A stretch of 36,474 nucleotides of DNA from NCBI GenBank assembly GCA_017618275.1, contig JAFZUS010000050.1, positions 1 to 36,474 on the forward strand. Reading direction: 5' to 3'. Of this stretch, positions 17,003-26,088 are shown piece by piece. Made by a program: the position numbers and the translations under genes. The stretch's first letter is position 1; each line of letters opens with the position of its first letter. Source of the stretch: Prevotella sp. (GTDB taxonomy: Bacteria; Bacteroidota; Bacteroidia; Bacteroidales; Bacteroidaceae). Under the pieces are notes generated by a model, which was not told where the DNA came from, did no database searches, and was given only the letters and a program-made list of their open reading frames with translations.

Positions 17003-17961
17003 CAATGTTCAATCTCAAACAGAGAGTCTACAAACTGAGCCTTATTGAATAGTTGAAGATCCTGCATACCTTCTCCCAACCCGATATACTTTACGGGCAC
17101 CTTCAACTGGTCGCTGATGCCAATGACAACGCCTCCCTTTGCCGTCCCGTCGAGTTTGGTGATGGCCAATGATGTGATCTGGGTGACAGCCGAGAACTGC
17201 TTGGCCTGTTCAAAAGCGTTCTGACCCGTAGAACCGTCGAGTACCAGCATCACCTCATCGGGAGCCTCTGGCAGCACCTTCTTCATCACATCTTTGATCT
17301 TCTTCAACTCGTTCATCAGACCCACCTTATTATGCAGGCGTCCGGCCGTATCAATCAGCACGATATCGGCCCCATTGGCCTTGGCACTCGAAAGGGTGTC
17401 GAATGCCACAGAGGCCGGGTCACTGCCCATCTGCTGCTTGACGACAGGCACACCAACCCTCTCACCCCAGATACAGAGTTGTTCCACAGCGGCTGCACGA
17501 AAGGTGTCAGCCGCACCAAGATAGACCTTCTTACCAGCCTGTTTAAACTGCCAGGCCAACTTGCCGATAGTCGTAGTCTTACCAACGCCATTGACACCTA
17601 CAACCAATATCACGTAGGGCTTATGGTCGCTAGGCAGGTCCCAGTTATCATTATCCTCCGAATTGTTCTCTGCCAACAGGGCGGCAATCTCATCTTTTAG
17701 GATACCATTCAGTTCAGAGGTCGATACATACTTGTCACGGGCTACACGTTCCTCGATTCTTTCGATAATCTTCAACGTAGTATCCACGCCTACGTCACTG
17801 GAAATCAACACCTCTTCCAGGTTGTCCAGCACATCATCATCCACCTTCGACTTCCCGGCGATGGCACGCGTCAGTTTGTCGAACACGCTGCTCTTAGTCT
17901 TCTCCAGACCCTTGTCAAGCGTTTCTTTCTTTTCCTTATTGAAAAATCCAAAAATTCCCAT
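17002..17961 (-). CDS. ftsY: Signal recognition particle receptor
   Basis: SRP-receptor GTPase that docks ribosome-SRP complexes at the inner membrane. NG domain: N-terminal helical bundle, GVNGVGKT (122-129), then DTAGR and TKLDGTAKGG, and a C-terminal GLGEGMQDL. 319 residues, without the long acidic A domain of E. coli. First gene of ftsY-rimO-HU-HU/LysM, with a strong promoter 20 bases upstream and a very short leader (about 13 bases). Confidence 0.97.
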   Translation of the reverse strand: MGIFGFFNKEKKETLDKGLEKTKSSVFDKLTRAIAGKSKVDDDVLDNLEEVLISSDVGVDTTLKIIERIEERVARDKYVSTSELNGILKDEIAALLAENNSEDNDNWDLPSDHKPYVILVVGVNGVGKTTTIGKLAWQFKQAGKKVYLGAADTFRAAAVEQLCIWGERVGVPVVKQQMGSDPASVAFDTLSSAKANGADIVLIDTAGRLHNKVGLMNELKKIKDVMKKVLPEAPDEVMLVLDGSTGQNAFEQAKQFSAVTQITSLAITKLDGTAKGGVVIGISDQLKVPVKYIGLGEGMQDLQLFNKAQFVDSLFEIEH

Positions 17962-17980
17962 AATGCATTATTTCACAGCG

Positions 17981-18011
17981 CAAAGATAATAAAAAATAGT
18001 GATATAACAAA
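17981..18011 (-). promoter_or_regulatory. Promoter of the ftsY operon
   Basis: TTTG (18011-18008), 19 bases, then TATCTTTG (17988-17981), an exact match to the Bacteroidota consensus. The -33 element is embedded in the T-run of the preceding terminator. Confidence 0.75.
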
Positions 18012-18048
18012 AAAAGAGGTCGCAAATTGCTTTGCAACCTCTCTTTTT
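18012..18048 (-). terminator. Terminator after rpmB-rpmG-DUF4295
   Basis: Hairpin AGAGGTTGCAAA / TTTGCGACCTCT on the minus strand, with one mismatched or wobble pair and a short loop, followed by seven T. It begins about 17 bases after the DUF4295 stop. Confidence 0.85.
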
Positions 18049-18064
18049 ATGCTAAATTTCAATT

Positions 18065-18223
18065 TTAGTTCTTGAAGAAGTCCTTCACGTCCTCGTTGGG
18101 AACCATCTGCTCGTCGAAGATGTAAGCACCAGTCTTGGGGCTCTTCACCATCTTGATTACCTTTGTGTAAGCGCGACCATCCTTTGAACCTTCATGGAGG
18201 GTAGCAACGGTTTTCTTTGCCAT
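18065..18223 (-). CDS. DUF4295 small ribosome-associated protein
   Basis: 52 residues, starting MAKKTVATLHEGSKDGRAYT and ending NEDVKDFFKN, with stop TAA at 18065-18067. It is highly basic at the N-terminus and sits directly behind rpmB and rpmG, an arrangement conserved in Bacteroidota. The family was annotated as DUF4295. I recall a Bacteroidota-specific ribosomal protein (bL38) seen in the Flavobacterium johnsoniae ribosome that may be this family, but I cannot confirm it here. 13 bases separate it from rpmG. Confidence 0.9.
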   Translation of the reverse strand: MAKKTVATLHEGSKDGRAYTKVIKMVKSPKTGAYIFDEQMVPNEDVKDFFKN

Positions 18224-18236
18224 ACTTCAGTCTTGC

Positions 18237-18428
18237 TTATTTAATTTCCTTGTGAAGAGTCATCTTCTTCAGGATTGGGTTATACTTCATCATTTCCAGA
18301 CGCTCAGGCGTGTTCTTACGGTTTTTTACCGTAATGTAACGGCTTGTGCCGGGCAGTCCGCTGTTCTTCATCTCGGTACACTCCAGAATCACCTGGACGC
18401 GGTTACCTTTTGCTTTCTTGTTTGCCAT
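18237..18428 (-). CDS. rpmG: Ribosomal protein bL33
   Basis: 63 residues, [20 protein letters not shown] at the start and the typical [21 protein letters not shown] core. Only one cysteine remains, so this is the zinc-free form of L33. It follows rpmB by five bases and is co-transcribed with it and the DUF4295 gene. Confidence 0.97.
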   Translation of the reverse strand: MANKKAKGNRVQVILECTEMKNSGLPGTSRYITVKNRKNTPERLEMMKYNPILKKMTLHKEIK

Positions 18429-18433
18429 CGTCG

Positions 18434-18697
18434 TTAGTCTCCTATCACTTTAATGTCCTTCCAGTCTACATATCCCTTGGCAACTGCCTGCTTCAATGCA
18501 GCATCCAGACCTACCTTGTTAATCATACGAAGGCCAGCGGCGCTGATCTTCAACTGAATCCAGCAGTCCTCTTCTACATAGTAGAATTTCTTGCTGAACA
18601 GGTTAACGTCAAAGCTTCTCTTAGTGTGGTGCTTTGAGTGAGACACATTACAACCTATCTGTGCCTTCTTTCCTGTAATTTGACAAACTTTAGACAT
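18434..18697 (-). CDS. rpmB: Ribosomal protein bL28
   Basis: 87 residues, with the family start [15 protein letters not shown] and the central [15 protein letters not shown]. Large-subunit protein and first gene of the small ribosomal operon. ATG at 18697 follows the TACCTTTG promoter element with about 44 bases of leader. Confidence 0.97.
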   Translation of the reverse strand: MSKVCQITGKKAQIGCNVSHSKHHTKRSFDVNLFSKKFYYVEEDCWIQLKISAAGLRMINKVGLDAALKQAVAKGYVDWKDIKVIGD

Positions 18698-18747
18698 TTC
18701 TATCTACTTTTTACTTGTTCTTTTAACTACTTATTCCAAACAGGGTG

Positions 18748-18755
18748 CAAAGGTA
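18748..18755 (-). promoter_or_regulatory. -7 element of the rpmB operon
   Basis: TACCTTTG on the minus strand, an exact TAnnTTTG match, about 50 bases before rpmB. No convincing -33 TTTG is seen at the expected distance. The rest of the 117-base gap to the CinA-family gene holds only A/T-rich sequence. Confidence 0.6.
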
Positions 18756-18814
18756 CACATTTTAATTGAGAATTGAGAGGCAAGAATTGATAATAAGGGG
18801 TGATTTATATTTTT

Positions 18815-19333
18815 TTAACCTTCCAACTCTGTTTTCTCGAAATTTTCTGCTTTAAGATACTCCAAAAACAGTTGCATGGCCTTATTAGTAGCGATGGCGA
18901 GATTGATGTCCCGTCCATGATCTTCCTCTACTTTTACAGTCGCAATCCGGTCGGCATTTCCACAGGCCAGCCAGATAGTACCGACTGGTATCTCCTTCGT
19001 GCCTCCCGTTGGTCCTGCAAAACCCGTCGCAGAGATGGCATAGTCTGTATTCAGGGCCTTACAGGCACCGACCACCATTTCTCTGGCAACTTCCTCGCAT
19101 ACAGCGGTTTGATCTTCCAGCACCTGAGGATCAACGCCCAACAGCGACTCTTTGATCTCATCCACATAAGAGATGATTCCCCCTTTAAAATACTTCGAGG
19201 CACCAGGCACGGCAATAATGGCTTCAGCAATACGACCACCTGTGCAACTTTCTGCCGTACTTACCGTCTTTTCCATTTCCCATAGCAGTTCACTCACTTC
19301 CCTGCTAATCACTTTTGCTTCAAAATCCAACAT
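18815..19333 (-). CDS. CinA C-terminal-domain protein (nicotinamide-nucleotide amidohydrolase, PncC-like)
   Basis: 172 residues, the stand-alone C-terminal CinA domain. It deamidates nicotinamide mononucleotide in pyridine nucleotide salvage. The catalytic AESCTGG motif is at about 27-33, with GGIISYVDEIK and GFAGPTGGT...PVGTIW downstream. Full-length CinA has an extra MoCF-like N-terminal domain, absent here. It starts seven bases after tsaD and is probably co-transcribed with it. Confidence 0.93.
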   Translation of the reverse strand: MLDFEAKVISREVSELLWEMEKTVSTAESCTGGRIAEAIIAVPGASKYFKGGIISYVDEIKESLLGVDPQVLEDQTAVCEEVAREMVVGACKALNTDYAISATGFAGPTGGTKEIPVGTIWLACGNADRIATVKVEEDHGRDINLAIATNKAMQLFLEYLKAENFEKTELEG

Positions 19334-19340
19334 ATCATTA

Positions 19341-20369
19341 TTATTTAAATGTCACTTTTGAGAAGGCAGGCGCATCAATCGGACAGAACTCACCATCCAT
19401 GAATTTGTGATACCCCACCACACCGATCATCGCCGCATTGTCAGTCGTATAACTGAATTTGGGGATATAGATAGTCCAGCCATAGCGTTTCTGGGCATCA
19501 TAGAAAGCATTGCGCAGGCCGTTGTTGGCACTCACGCCCCCAGCCACTGCCACATGCTTGATGCCAGTCTGCTTCACAGCCTTCTTCAGTTTCTTCATCA
19601 AGATATCCACAATGGTCCATTCCAGAGATGCAGCGATATCCGTCTTATTTTTCTCGATGAAATCAGGGTCTTCTGCCACCCATTTCTGCATAGAATATAG
19701 AAATGAGGTCTTCAACCCGGAAAAACTATAGTCAAGGTCAGGGATGTTCGGCTCTGCGAAATGGAAAGCCTTCGGGTTGCCCTGACGGGCCAGACGGTCG
19801 ATGATCGGACCACCGGGATAGCCCAGCCCCATCACCTTCGAGCACTTGTCGATAGCCTCACCTGCCGCATCGTCGATGGTCTGTCCCAGCACCTCCATAT
19901 CGTTGTAGGCATTCACCTTCACAATCTGCGAATTGCCGCCACTCACCAACAGACACAAAAACGGCAGCGGAGGCTGATGCACATCATTATCCGACTCCCT
20001 TATAAAATGCGCCATCACATGACCCTGCAGGTGGTTCACGTCAATCAGGGGAATCCCCAACGACCTCGCGAGCCCTTTGGCAAAACTCACGCCTACCAAC
20101 AACGACCCCATTAGACCAGGACCTCTGGTAAAGGCTATCGCCGTCAGTTGTTCCTTGGTGATGCCGGCTCGTTTGATGGCCTCATGAACCACAGGCACCA
20201 CATTCTGCTGATGTGCCCTTGATGCCAGTTCCGGCACCACGCCGCCGTAGGCCTCGTGCACAGCCTGCGAAGCCGTCACGTTCGAGAGCAGCACCTCATT
20301 CCTGAGCACCGCCGCCGACGTATCATCACAACTCGACTCTATACCTAATATATATATGTCCTTATTCAT
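19341..20369 (-). CDS. tsaD: tRNA N6-threonylcarbamoyladenosine synthase, catalytic subunit
   Basis: Kae1/TsaD ATPase that, with TsaB, TsaE and TsaC, installs t6A at position 37 of ANN-decoding tRNAs. The start LGIESSCDDTSAAV is typical. Metal-binding His113 and His117 lie in HLQGH, followed by VSGGNSQIV and a C-terminal DNAAMIG. 342 residues, normal length. ATG at 20369; upstream is the CCTAGG array separating it from map. Confidence 0.97.
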   Translation of the reverse strand: MNKDIYILGIESSCDDTSAAVLRNEVLLSNVTASQAVHEAYGGVVPELASRAHQQNVVPVVHEAIKRAGITKEQLTAIAFTRGPGLMGSLLVGVSFAKGLARSLGIPLIDVNHLQGHVMAHFIRESDNDVHQPPLPFLCLLVSGGNSQIVKVNAYNDMEVLGQTIDDAAGEAIDKCSKVMGLGYPGGPIIDRLARQGNPKAFHFAEPNIPDLDYSFSGLKTSFLYSMQKWVAEDPDFIEKNKTDIAASLEWTIVDILMKKLKKAVKQTGIKHVAVAGGVSANNGLRNAFYDAQKRYGWTIYIPKFSYTTDNAAMIGVVGYHKFMDGEFCPIDAPAFSKVTFK

Positions 20370-20390
20370 CTCTTAATAATTCAAGGATCA

Positions 20391-20440
20391 CCTAGGTTTT
20401 CCTAGGATCACCTAAGTCTTTCTAGGATTGCCTAGGAATA
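20391..20440. repeat. 10-bp-period CCTAGG array, copy 2
   Basis: Five units in exact 10-bp register: CCTAGGTTTT, CCTAGGATCA, CCTAAGTCTT, TCTAGGATTG, CCTAGGAATA. It lies between the map stop and the tsaD start, the same kind of location as the first array (co-directional gene junction). A further CCTAG covers the map stop codon but is out of register. Confidence 0.8.
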
Positions 20441-20454
20441 ATCCATAGCACATC

Positions 20455-21339
20455 CTAGTAACTTAGCACTTCCACTCCGTGTTCCGTCATCAGCAGCGTA
20501 TGCTCCCACTGGGCACTGGGCATCTCATCCTCCGAGATGACCTCCCAACCATACGGATCGTCGGCATCGATAAACACCCGATACGTGCCCATATTGATCA
20601 TGGGCTCAATCGTAAACACCATACCAGGCACCAGCAGCATACCCGTACCACGATGTCCGAAGTGGGCCACGTCTGGCTCCTCATGGAACTTCAGTCCCAC
20701 CCCATGACCGCAAAGGTCGCGCACCACGCCGTAGTGATACTTCTTGCAGTGCTTCTCTATCGCATGGCCGATATCGCCCACAAATGAATAGGGCTTCGCC
20801 GCCTCCATGCCAATCTCCAGACACTCCTTAGCCACACGCACCAACTGTTCCTTCTCCGGCGATGTCTTGCCAATGATGAACATACGGCTGGCGTCTGCAT
20901 AGTAACCATCGAGGATGGTGGTAAAGTCCACGTTGATGATGTCACCCTCCTCGAGCACATCCTCCTCCTTCGGCACCCCGTGACACACCACCTCGTTGAT
21001 TGAGGTACACACCGACATTGGGAAAGGAGGTGTATCCTCGTCGCCGCCATAGTTCAAACAGGCGGGGATGGCATTATGCTCCTCGCAGTATTTTCGGCAT
21101 ATCTCGTCAATCTCCAGCGTGTTCATGCCCTGATGGATGGCAGCCGCCACCGCATCGAGCACCCCCGTATTCACGACACCCGCCCTGCGGATGCCTTTTA
21201 TCTGTTCGGGGGTCTTTATCAGTTCACGCGTCGGCACCTCCTTGCCCTTGTTCTCCCAGTACATGATGGTCTTATCCATCTCCGTGGGTTCCTGTCCGGA
21301 AAGGCAGTGCCAGCGTCTCCTCTTATTCTTTGCAGTCAT
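20455..21339 (-). CDS. map: Type I methionine aminopeptidase with N-terminal extension
   Basis: Removes initiator methionine from nascent proteins. Metal ligands D138 (NVDFTT), D149 (YYADAS), H212 (CGHGVG), E245 (TIEPMI) and E279 (QWEHT) are all present, as is the catalytic His120 (CHGVP). The 294 residues include about 40 extra N-terminal residues (RRRWHCLSGQEPTEMD...), a basic segment also seen in some other Bacteroidota Map proteins and possibly used for ribosome contact. ATG at 21339 is supported by the promoter at 21393-21424. The stop TAG lies at the edge of the CCTAGG array. Confidence 0.94.
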   Translation of the reverse strand: MTAKNKRRRWHCLSGQEPTEMDKTIMYWENKGKEVPTRELIKTPEQIKGIRRAGVVNTGVLDAVAAAIHQGMNTLEIDEICRKYCEEHNAIPACLNYGGDEDTPPFPMSVCTSINEVVCHGVPKEEDVLEEGDIINVDFTTILDGYYADASRMFIIGKTSPEKEQLVRVAKECLEIGMEAAKPYSFVGDIGHAIEKHCKKYHYGVVRDLCGHGVGLKFHEEPDVAHFGHRGTGMLLVPGMVFTIEPMINMGTYRVFIDADDPYGWEVISEDEMPSAQWEHTLLMTEHGVEVLSY

Positions 21340-21392
21340 CCTTATACCTTATTATACATATAAGCAGCCGAGACTCGCAGGCTTTCTGCCTG

Positions 21393-21424
21393 CAAAGGTA
21401 CAAACTATTTCCGTAACCTCCAAA
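21393..21424 (-). promoter_or_regulatory. Promoter of map
   Basis: TTTG (21424-21421), 20 bases, then TACCTTTG (21400-21393). It gives a leader of about 47 bases. Confidence 0.65.
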
Positions 21425-21514
21425 TGTTTCAGGCGGAAACAACAAAACATCGACAGAATGACAAAAAAACGGCAGAAAATGGTGTCAGATTAAACCAAAA
21501 GGACAAAACTACGT

Positions 21515-21532
21515 CTATAATTAAAATTATAG
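21515..21532. promoter_or_regulatory. AT-rich inverted repeat upstream of the esterase pair (possible operator)
   Basis: CTATAATT-AA-AATTATAG, perfect 8-bp arms 33 bases before the esterase start codon at 21566. No TAnnTTTG element is evident in the map-esterase interval on this strand, so the palindrome may be part of a different promoter or a regulator site. Confidence 0.35.
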
Positions 21533-21553
21533 CATATATTTTTAACAAACTAA

Positions 21554-22456
<903 letters not shown>

Positions 22457-22515
22457 AAGTGTGAAAGTAAACAATAGACTATCATACCATTTATTAATAA
22501 CCAAATGTACAATTT

Positions 22516-23814
22516 ATGAAAAAAATGATTCTTTCACTGATGGCGCTCACTTGTTTGACGGCATCAGCACAGTTTGGCGCACCCAGACAGAACCCCACAG
22601 TTTCTTCAGTTACTGAGAACGTGACAGAGGATTTCAAGCCTGCCTCCTCTAATCAGGACAGCAAGCAGTACCCGATGGTCAACTCACAGCGCATGGTTCG
22701 TGCCCAGATCTCGGCTCCTAACGCCACATCCGTAGGCCTCGACATTGCTGGTAAGATCTATCAGATGACCAAGGACGCTAACGGCGTGTGGACTGGTACT
22801 TCTGAGCCTCAGGACGAGGGCTTCCACTACTATCAGTTGAACATCGACGGTGCCAGCGTGCCCGATCCTGGCAGCCTCTACTACTATGGCGCCAGCCGTT
22901 GGGGCAGTGGTATCGAAATTCCTTCTGCCGACCAGGATTTCTGGCAGGTGAAGAATGTGCCGCAGGGCTCTATGAGCGAGGTTTTCTACTGGTCGACATA
23001 CACGGAGAAGATGCGTCGCTGCCATGTATATCTGCCCGCTGAGTATTTCACCAATCCCACCAAGAAATTCCCCGTTCTGTATCTGCAGCACGGTATGGGT
23101 GAGAACGAGTACGGATGGGCCGAGCAGGGTCATACCGCTCAGATCCTCGACAACCTGATTGCCGAGGGCAAGGCCGTTCCTTGCATCATCGTGATGGACA
23201 ATGGTCTGAATACCAGCCGTCCTGGTGAGCAGGGTGGTTTCGGCGGCTTCGGCGGTCCCCGTCCGCAGGGTGCTCCAGGTGCTGCTCCTCAGGGCCAGCG
23301 TCCACAGGGTGCTCCTCAGGGAATGCCTCAGGGTCAGCGTCCACAGGGCGCTCCTGGACAGGGAGGCCAGCGTCGTGGCGGTTTCGGTGGCTTCGGTGGT
23401 TTCTCCGAGGGCTTCAAGAACGTGCTCTTCAATGACATCATCCCGATGGTCGAGAAGAACTATCGTGTGATTGCCGACGCTCAGCACCGTGCCTATGCAG
23501 GTCTGTCGATGGGTGGTATGCAGGCTCGTGAGATCACACTTGCCAATCCCGAGAAGTTCGCATACGTCGGTTCCTTCAGCAGTGGCGCATGGAGTGTTGA
23601 CCAAGTGAAGAATTCAGAAGGCTTCGCCAAGAACGTGAAACTGCTCTTCATGAGCGGTGGCGGCAAGGAGAACATGGGTTGTGTCGAGGCAGCCAAGAAC
23701 ATCAAGGAGCAACTCGGCATGAATGCCGTCGGTTACGAGTCTCCTGGCACTGCCCACGAGTGGCACACCTGGCGTCGCAGCCTGTACCAGTTCGCACAGT
23801 TGATCTTCAAATAA
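22516..23814 (+). CDS. Secreted two-domain CE1-like esterase with Gly/Pro/Gln insertion
   Basis: 432 residues. Signal peptide (1-18), an N-terminal immunoglobulin/CBM48-like E-set domain (about 50-150: VRAQISAPNATSVGLDI...GVWTGTSEPQDEGFHYY), then the esterase domain. HGMGENEYGW is the oxyanion region, S331 in GLSMGG the nucleophile and H414 in GTAHEWH the histidine. The position of the acid reads GGGKEN, so Glu385 or another residue must serve. Residues about 238-297 are a G/P/Q-rich insertion made by a 39-bp minisatellite between two GGFGGFGG segments, just before the helix leading to the nucleophile. This architecture is common among arabinoxylan esterases of Bacteroidota. Likely co-transcribed with the first esterase. 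Confidence 0.9.
   Translation: MKKMILSLMALTCLTASAQFGAPRQNPTVSSVTENVTEDFKPASSNQDSKQYPMVNSQRMVRAQISAPNATSVGLDIAGKIYQMTKDANGVWTGTSEPQDEGFHYYQLNIDGASVPDPGSLYYYGASRWGSGIEIPSADQDFWQVKNVPQGSMSEVFYWSTYTEKMRRCHVYLPAEYFTNPTKKFPVLYLQHGMGENEYGWAEQGHTAQILDNLIAEGKAVPCIIVMDNGLNTSRPGEQGGFGGFGGPRPQGAPGAAPQGQRPQGAPQGMPQGQRPQGAPGQGGQRRGGFGGFGGFSEGFKNVLFNDIIPMVEKNYRVIADAQHRAYAGLSMGGMQAREITLANPEKFAYVGSFSSGAWSVDQVKNSEGFAKNVKLLFMSGGGKENMGCVEAAKNIKEQLGMNAVGYESPGTAHEWHTWRRSLYQFAQLIFK
23260..23361. repeat. 39-bp minisatellite in the second esterase
   Basis: Units start at 23260, 23299 and 23338 (about 2.6 copies), each beginning CGTCC(G/A)CAGGG(T/C)GCTCC and encoding RPQGAP plus a variable AAPQGQ/MPQGQ part. In-frame period of 13 residues. 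Confidence 0.8.
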
Positions 23815-23838
23815 GAAATACACCTTAATCATGATACG

Positions 23839-23880
23839 GAGGCGGCACTGCTGAGAAAGGCAGGAGCCGCCTCACTTTTG
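23839..23880 (+). terminator. Terminator after the esterase pair
   Basis: GAGGCGGC (23839-23846) and GCCGCCTC (23866-23873) are perfect 8-bp GC-rich arms, with an inner TGC/GCA pair in the loop, followed by ACTTTTG. It starts about 25 bases after the esterase stop. Confidence 0.7.
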
Positions 23881-23903
23881 TTTGGCACGGTATTTGCAAC
23901 GGA

Positions 23904-23946
23904 GGAAGGTAAAAGGTAAAAAAATAAAAAGGTAAAAATAAAAAAA
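23904..23946. repeat. AGGTAAAA-type repeat before htpG
   Basis: Degenerate repeats of AAGGTAAA/AGGTAAAA/AAATAAAA with a period near 8, ending two bases before the htpG ATG. It belongs to the same family as the array inside batDE. The purine-rich run would form the A-rich leader typical of well-translated Bacteroidota genes. No TAnnTTTG element for htpG was found here. Confidence 0.6.
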
Positions 23947-23948
23947 CT

Positions 23949-26012
23949 ATGCAAAAAGGTAATATCGGTGTGACGACTGAGAACATTTTTCCAGTCATCA
24001 AGAAGTTTCTTTATAGTGACCACGAGATTTTCCTCCGTGAGATGGTTTCAAACGCTGTAGACGCCACGCAGAAGATGAAGACCCTGGCGGCTCAGGGCGA
24101 GTACAAGGACGAACTGGGCGACCTGACCGTACGCGTCAGTTTCGATGCGGACAAGGGCACCATCACCATCAGCGACCACGGTATCGGCATGACCGAGGAG
24201 GAGATTGACAAGTACATCAACCAGATCGCCTTCTCAGGTGTGACGGACTTCCTCGAGAAATACAAGGACAATGCCAACAACATCATCGGCCACTTCGGTC
24301 TCGGTTTCTATTCTTCGTTCATGGTGTCGAAGAAGGTGGAGATCATCACGAAGTCGTATAAGGAAGGTTCGAAGGCCGTGAAGTGGAGTTGCGACGGCTC
24401 GCCAGCCTACGAGATTGACGACGCTGAGCGCGCAGAGCACGGATCGGACATCATCCTCTATATCGACGACGACTCGAAGGAGTTCCTCGACAAAAACAAA
24501 CTCGAGGGTCTGCTCCAGAAGTATTGCAAGTTCATGGCTGTGCCCGTGGCCTTCGGCAAGAAGCAGGAATGGTCGAGCGACGAGAAGAAAATGGTAGATA
24601 CCGCTGAGGACAACATTATTAATAATGTGGAGCCACTGTGGACGAAAGCGCCAAGCACGCTGAAGGACGAGGACTACAAGAGTTTCTACCGTACTCTCTA
24701 CCCCATGAGCGACGAGCCGCTGTTCTGGATTCACCTGAACGTGGACTATCCCTTCAACCTCACGGGTATCCTCTACTTCCCGAAGATCAAGTCGAACATC
24801 GAACTTCAGCGCAACAAGATACAACTCTACTGCAACCAGGTCTTCGTGACCGATCAAGTGGAAGGCATCGTACCAGAGTTCCTGACGCTGTTGCATGGTG
24901 TGATCGACTCTCCGGACATCCCGCTGAACGTATCGCGATCATATCTGCAGAGCGACCGTGAGGTGAAGAAGATCTCTACTTATATCACCAAGAAAGTGGC
25001 AGACCGTCTGAAGGCTATCTTCACCGAAAACCGTAAGGAATACGAAGAGAAATGGGACGATCTGAAACTCTTCATCAACTACGGCATCCTCTCTGAGGAA
25101 GGTTTCTATGACCGCGCCAAGGACTTCGCCCTGATGAAAGATACAGAGGGTAAATACTTTACCTTCGACGAGTACAAAAAACTCATCGAGGCCAACCAGA
25201 AGGACAAGGACGACATGCTCGTCTACCTCTACGCAGAAGACAAGGAAGAACAGTACAGTTATATCAAGGCTGCACAGGACAAGGGCTACAGCGTGCTGCT
25301 TCTAGACGGACAACTCGATGTGCCCACCATCCAGACACTGGAGCAGAAGTTCGAGAAAAGCCGCTTTACCCGTGTAGACTCGGATATCATCGACCGTCTG
25401 ATTGTAAAGGAAGACAAAAAGAAGTCAGACCTCAGCGAGGCAGAGAGTGACAATTTGTCAGCCGTGTTCCGCACACAGTTGCCAAAGATTGATAAGACCG
25501 AGTTCATGGTACAAGTAGATGCCCTCGGCACAGAGGCCCGTCCTGTCATCATCACCCAGAACGAATATATGCGTCGTATGAAGGACATGAGTAAGTTCCA
25601 GGCAGGCATGGGCTTCTACGGACAGATGCCCGACTCGTTCAACCTCGTACTGAACTCTGACCACCCGCTGGTGAAGAAGGTGCTCGACGAGAGTAAGGCC
25701 GCTACCGAAGAAGCCCTGAAGCCGATTGAGGCAGAACTGAAAGGTCAGGAGGCCCGTCTGGCTGCCATCCGTGCCGCTCAAGACAAGAAGAAATGGGACG
25801 AAATCACTCAGGAAGAAAAAGATCAGAAGGCCGAGGCCGAGAAGGCCGTACAGGCAGAGAAGGACAAGAAGACGGCTGTCATCGCCGACTATGCAAAGGG
25901 CAACAGCATCGTCCACCAACTCATCGACCTGGCATTACTTCAGAACGGTATGCTGAAAGGAGAGGCCCTCGACAAGTTCCTGAAGCGTAGCGTGGAACTT
26001 ATCAAGGAATAA
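23949..26012 (+). CDS. htpG: Molecular chaperone HtpG (bacterial Hsp90)
   Basis: 687 residues. The GHKL ATPase domain has MVSNAVDATQK (metal-binding Asn region), DHGIGMTEEEID and the lid GHFGLGFYSSFMV. The middle domain has the catalytic-loop signature IPLNVSRSYLQSD. The C-terminal dimerisation domain is rich in Lys/Glu (KAEAEKAVQAEKDKK). Dimeric cytosolic chaperone of stress response and client maturation. ATG at 23949 follows the A-rich repeat; no Shine-Dalgarno. It converges on the sigma factor gene, with a strong shared hairpin between. Confidence 0.97.
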   Translation: MQKGNIGVTTENIFPVIKKFLYSDHEIFLREMVSNAVDATQKMKTLAAQGEYKDELGDLTVRVSFDADKGTITISDHGIGMTEEEIDKYINQIAFSGVTDFLEKYKDNANNIIGHFGLGFYSSFMVSKKVEIITKSYKEGSKAVKWSCDGSPAYEIDDAERAEHGSDIILYIDDDSKEFLDKNKLEGLLQKYCKFMAVPVAFGKKQEWSSDEKKMVDTAEDNIINNVEPLWTKAPSTLKDEDYKSFYRTLYPMSDEPLFWIHLNVDYPFNLTGILYFPKIKSNIELQRNKIQLYCNQVFVTDQVEGIVPEFLTLLHGVIDSPDIPLNVSRSYLQSDREVKKISTYITKKVADRLKAIFTENRKEYEEKWDDLKLFINYGILSEEGFYDRAKDFALMKDTEGKYFTFDEYKKLIEANQKDKDDMLVYLYAEDKEEQYSYIKAAQDKGYSVLLLDGQLDVPTIQTLEQKFEKSRFTRVDSDIIDRLIVKEDKKKSDLSEAESDNLSAVFRTQLPKIDKTEFMVQVDALGTEARPVIITQNEYMRRMKDMSKFQAGMGFYGQMPDSFNLVLNSDHPLVKKVLDESKAATEEALKPIEAELKGQEARLAAIRAAQDKKKWDEITQEEKDQKAEAEKAVQAEKDKKTAVIADYAKGNSIVHQLIDLALLQNGMLKGEALDKFLKRSVELIKE

Positions 26013-26066
26013 CCCTGCCTTATTTCACAATAACCCTGCCTTATTTCACAATAAGGCAGGGTTATT
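26008..26066. terminator. Bidirectional terminator with a duplicated 5' arm
   Basis: A 21-bp unit beginning AATAACCCTGCC occurs twice in perfect tandem (26008-26028 and 26029-26049). The complementary arm AATAAGGCAGGGTTATT is at 26050-26066. Either copy can pair with the 3' arm (stem of about 16 bp; loop TTCACA for the proximal copy). The first copy overlaps the htpG stop codon. It serves htpG and possibly the converging sigma gene. Confidence 0.8.
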
Positions 26067-26088
26067 TCTTAATAAGGGTACCTTAGCA

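Noticed and set aside
23881-23903. TATTTG as an htpG -7 element
   Set aside because: It lacks the two-base spacer of TAnnTTTG and no -33 partner was found.
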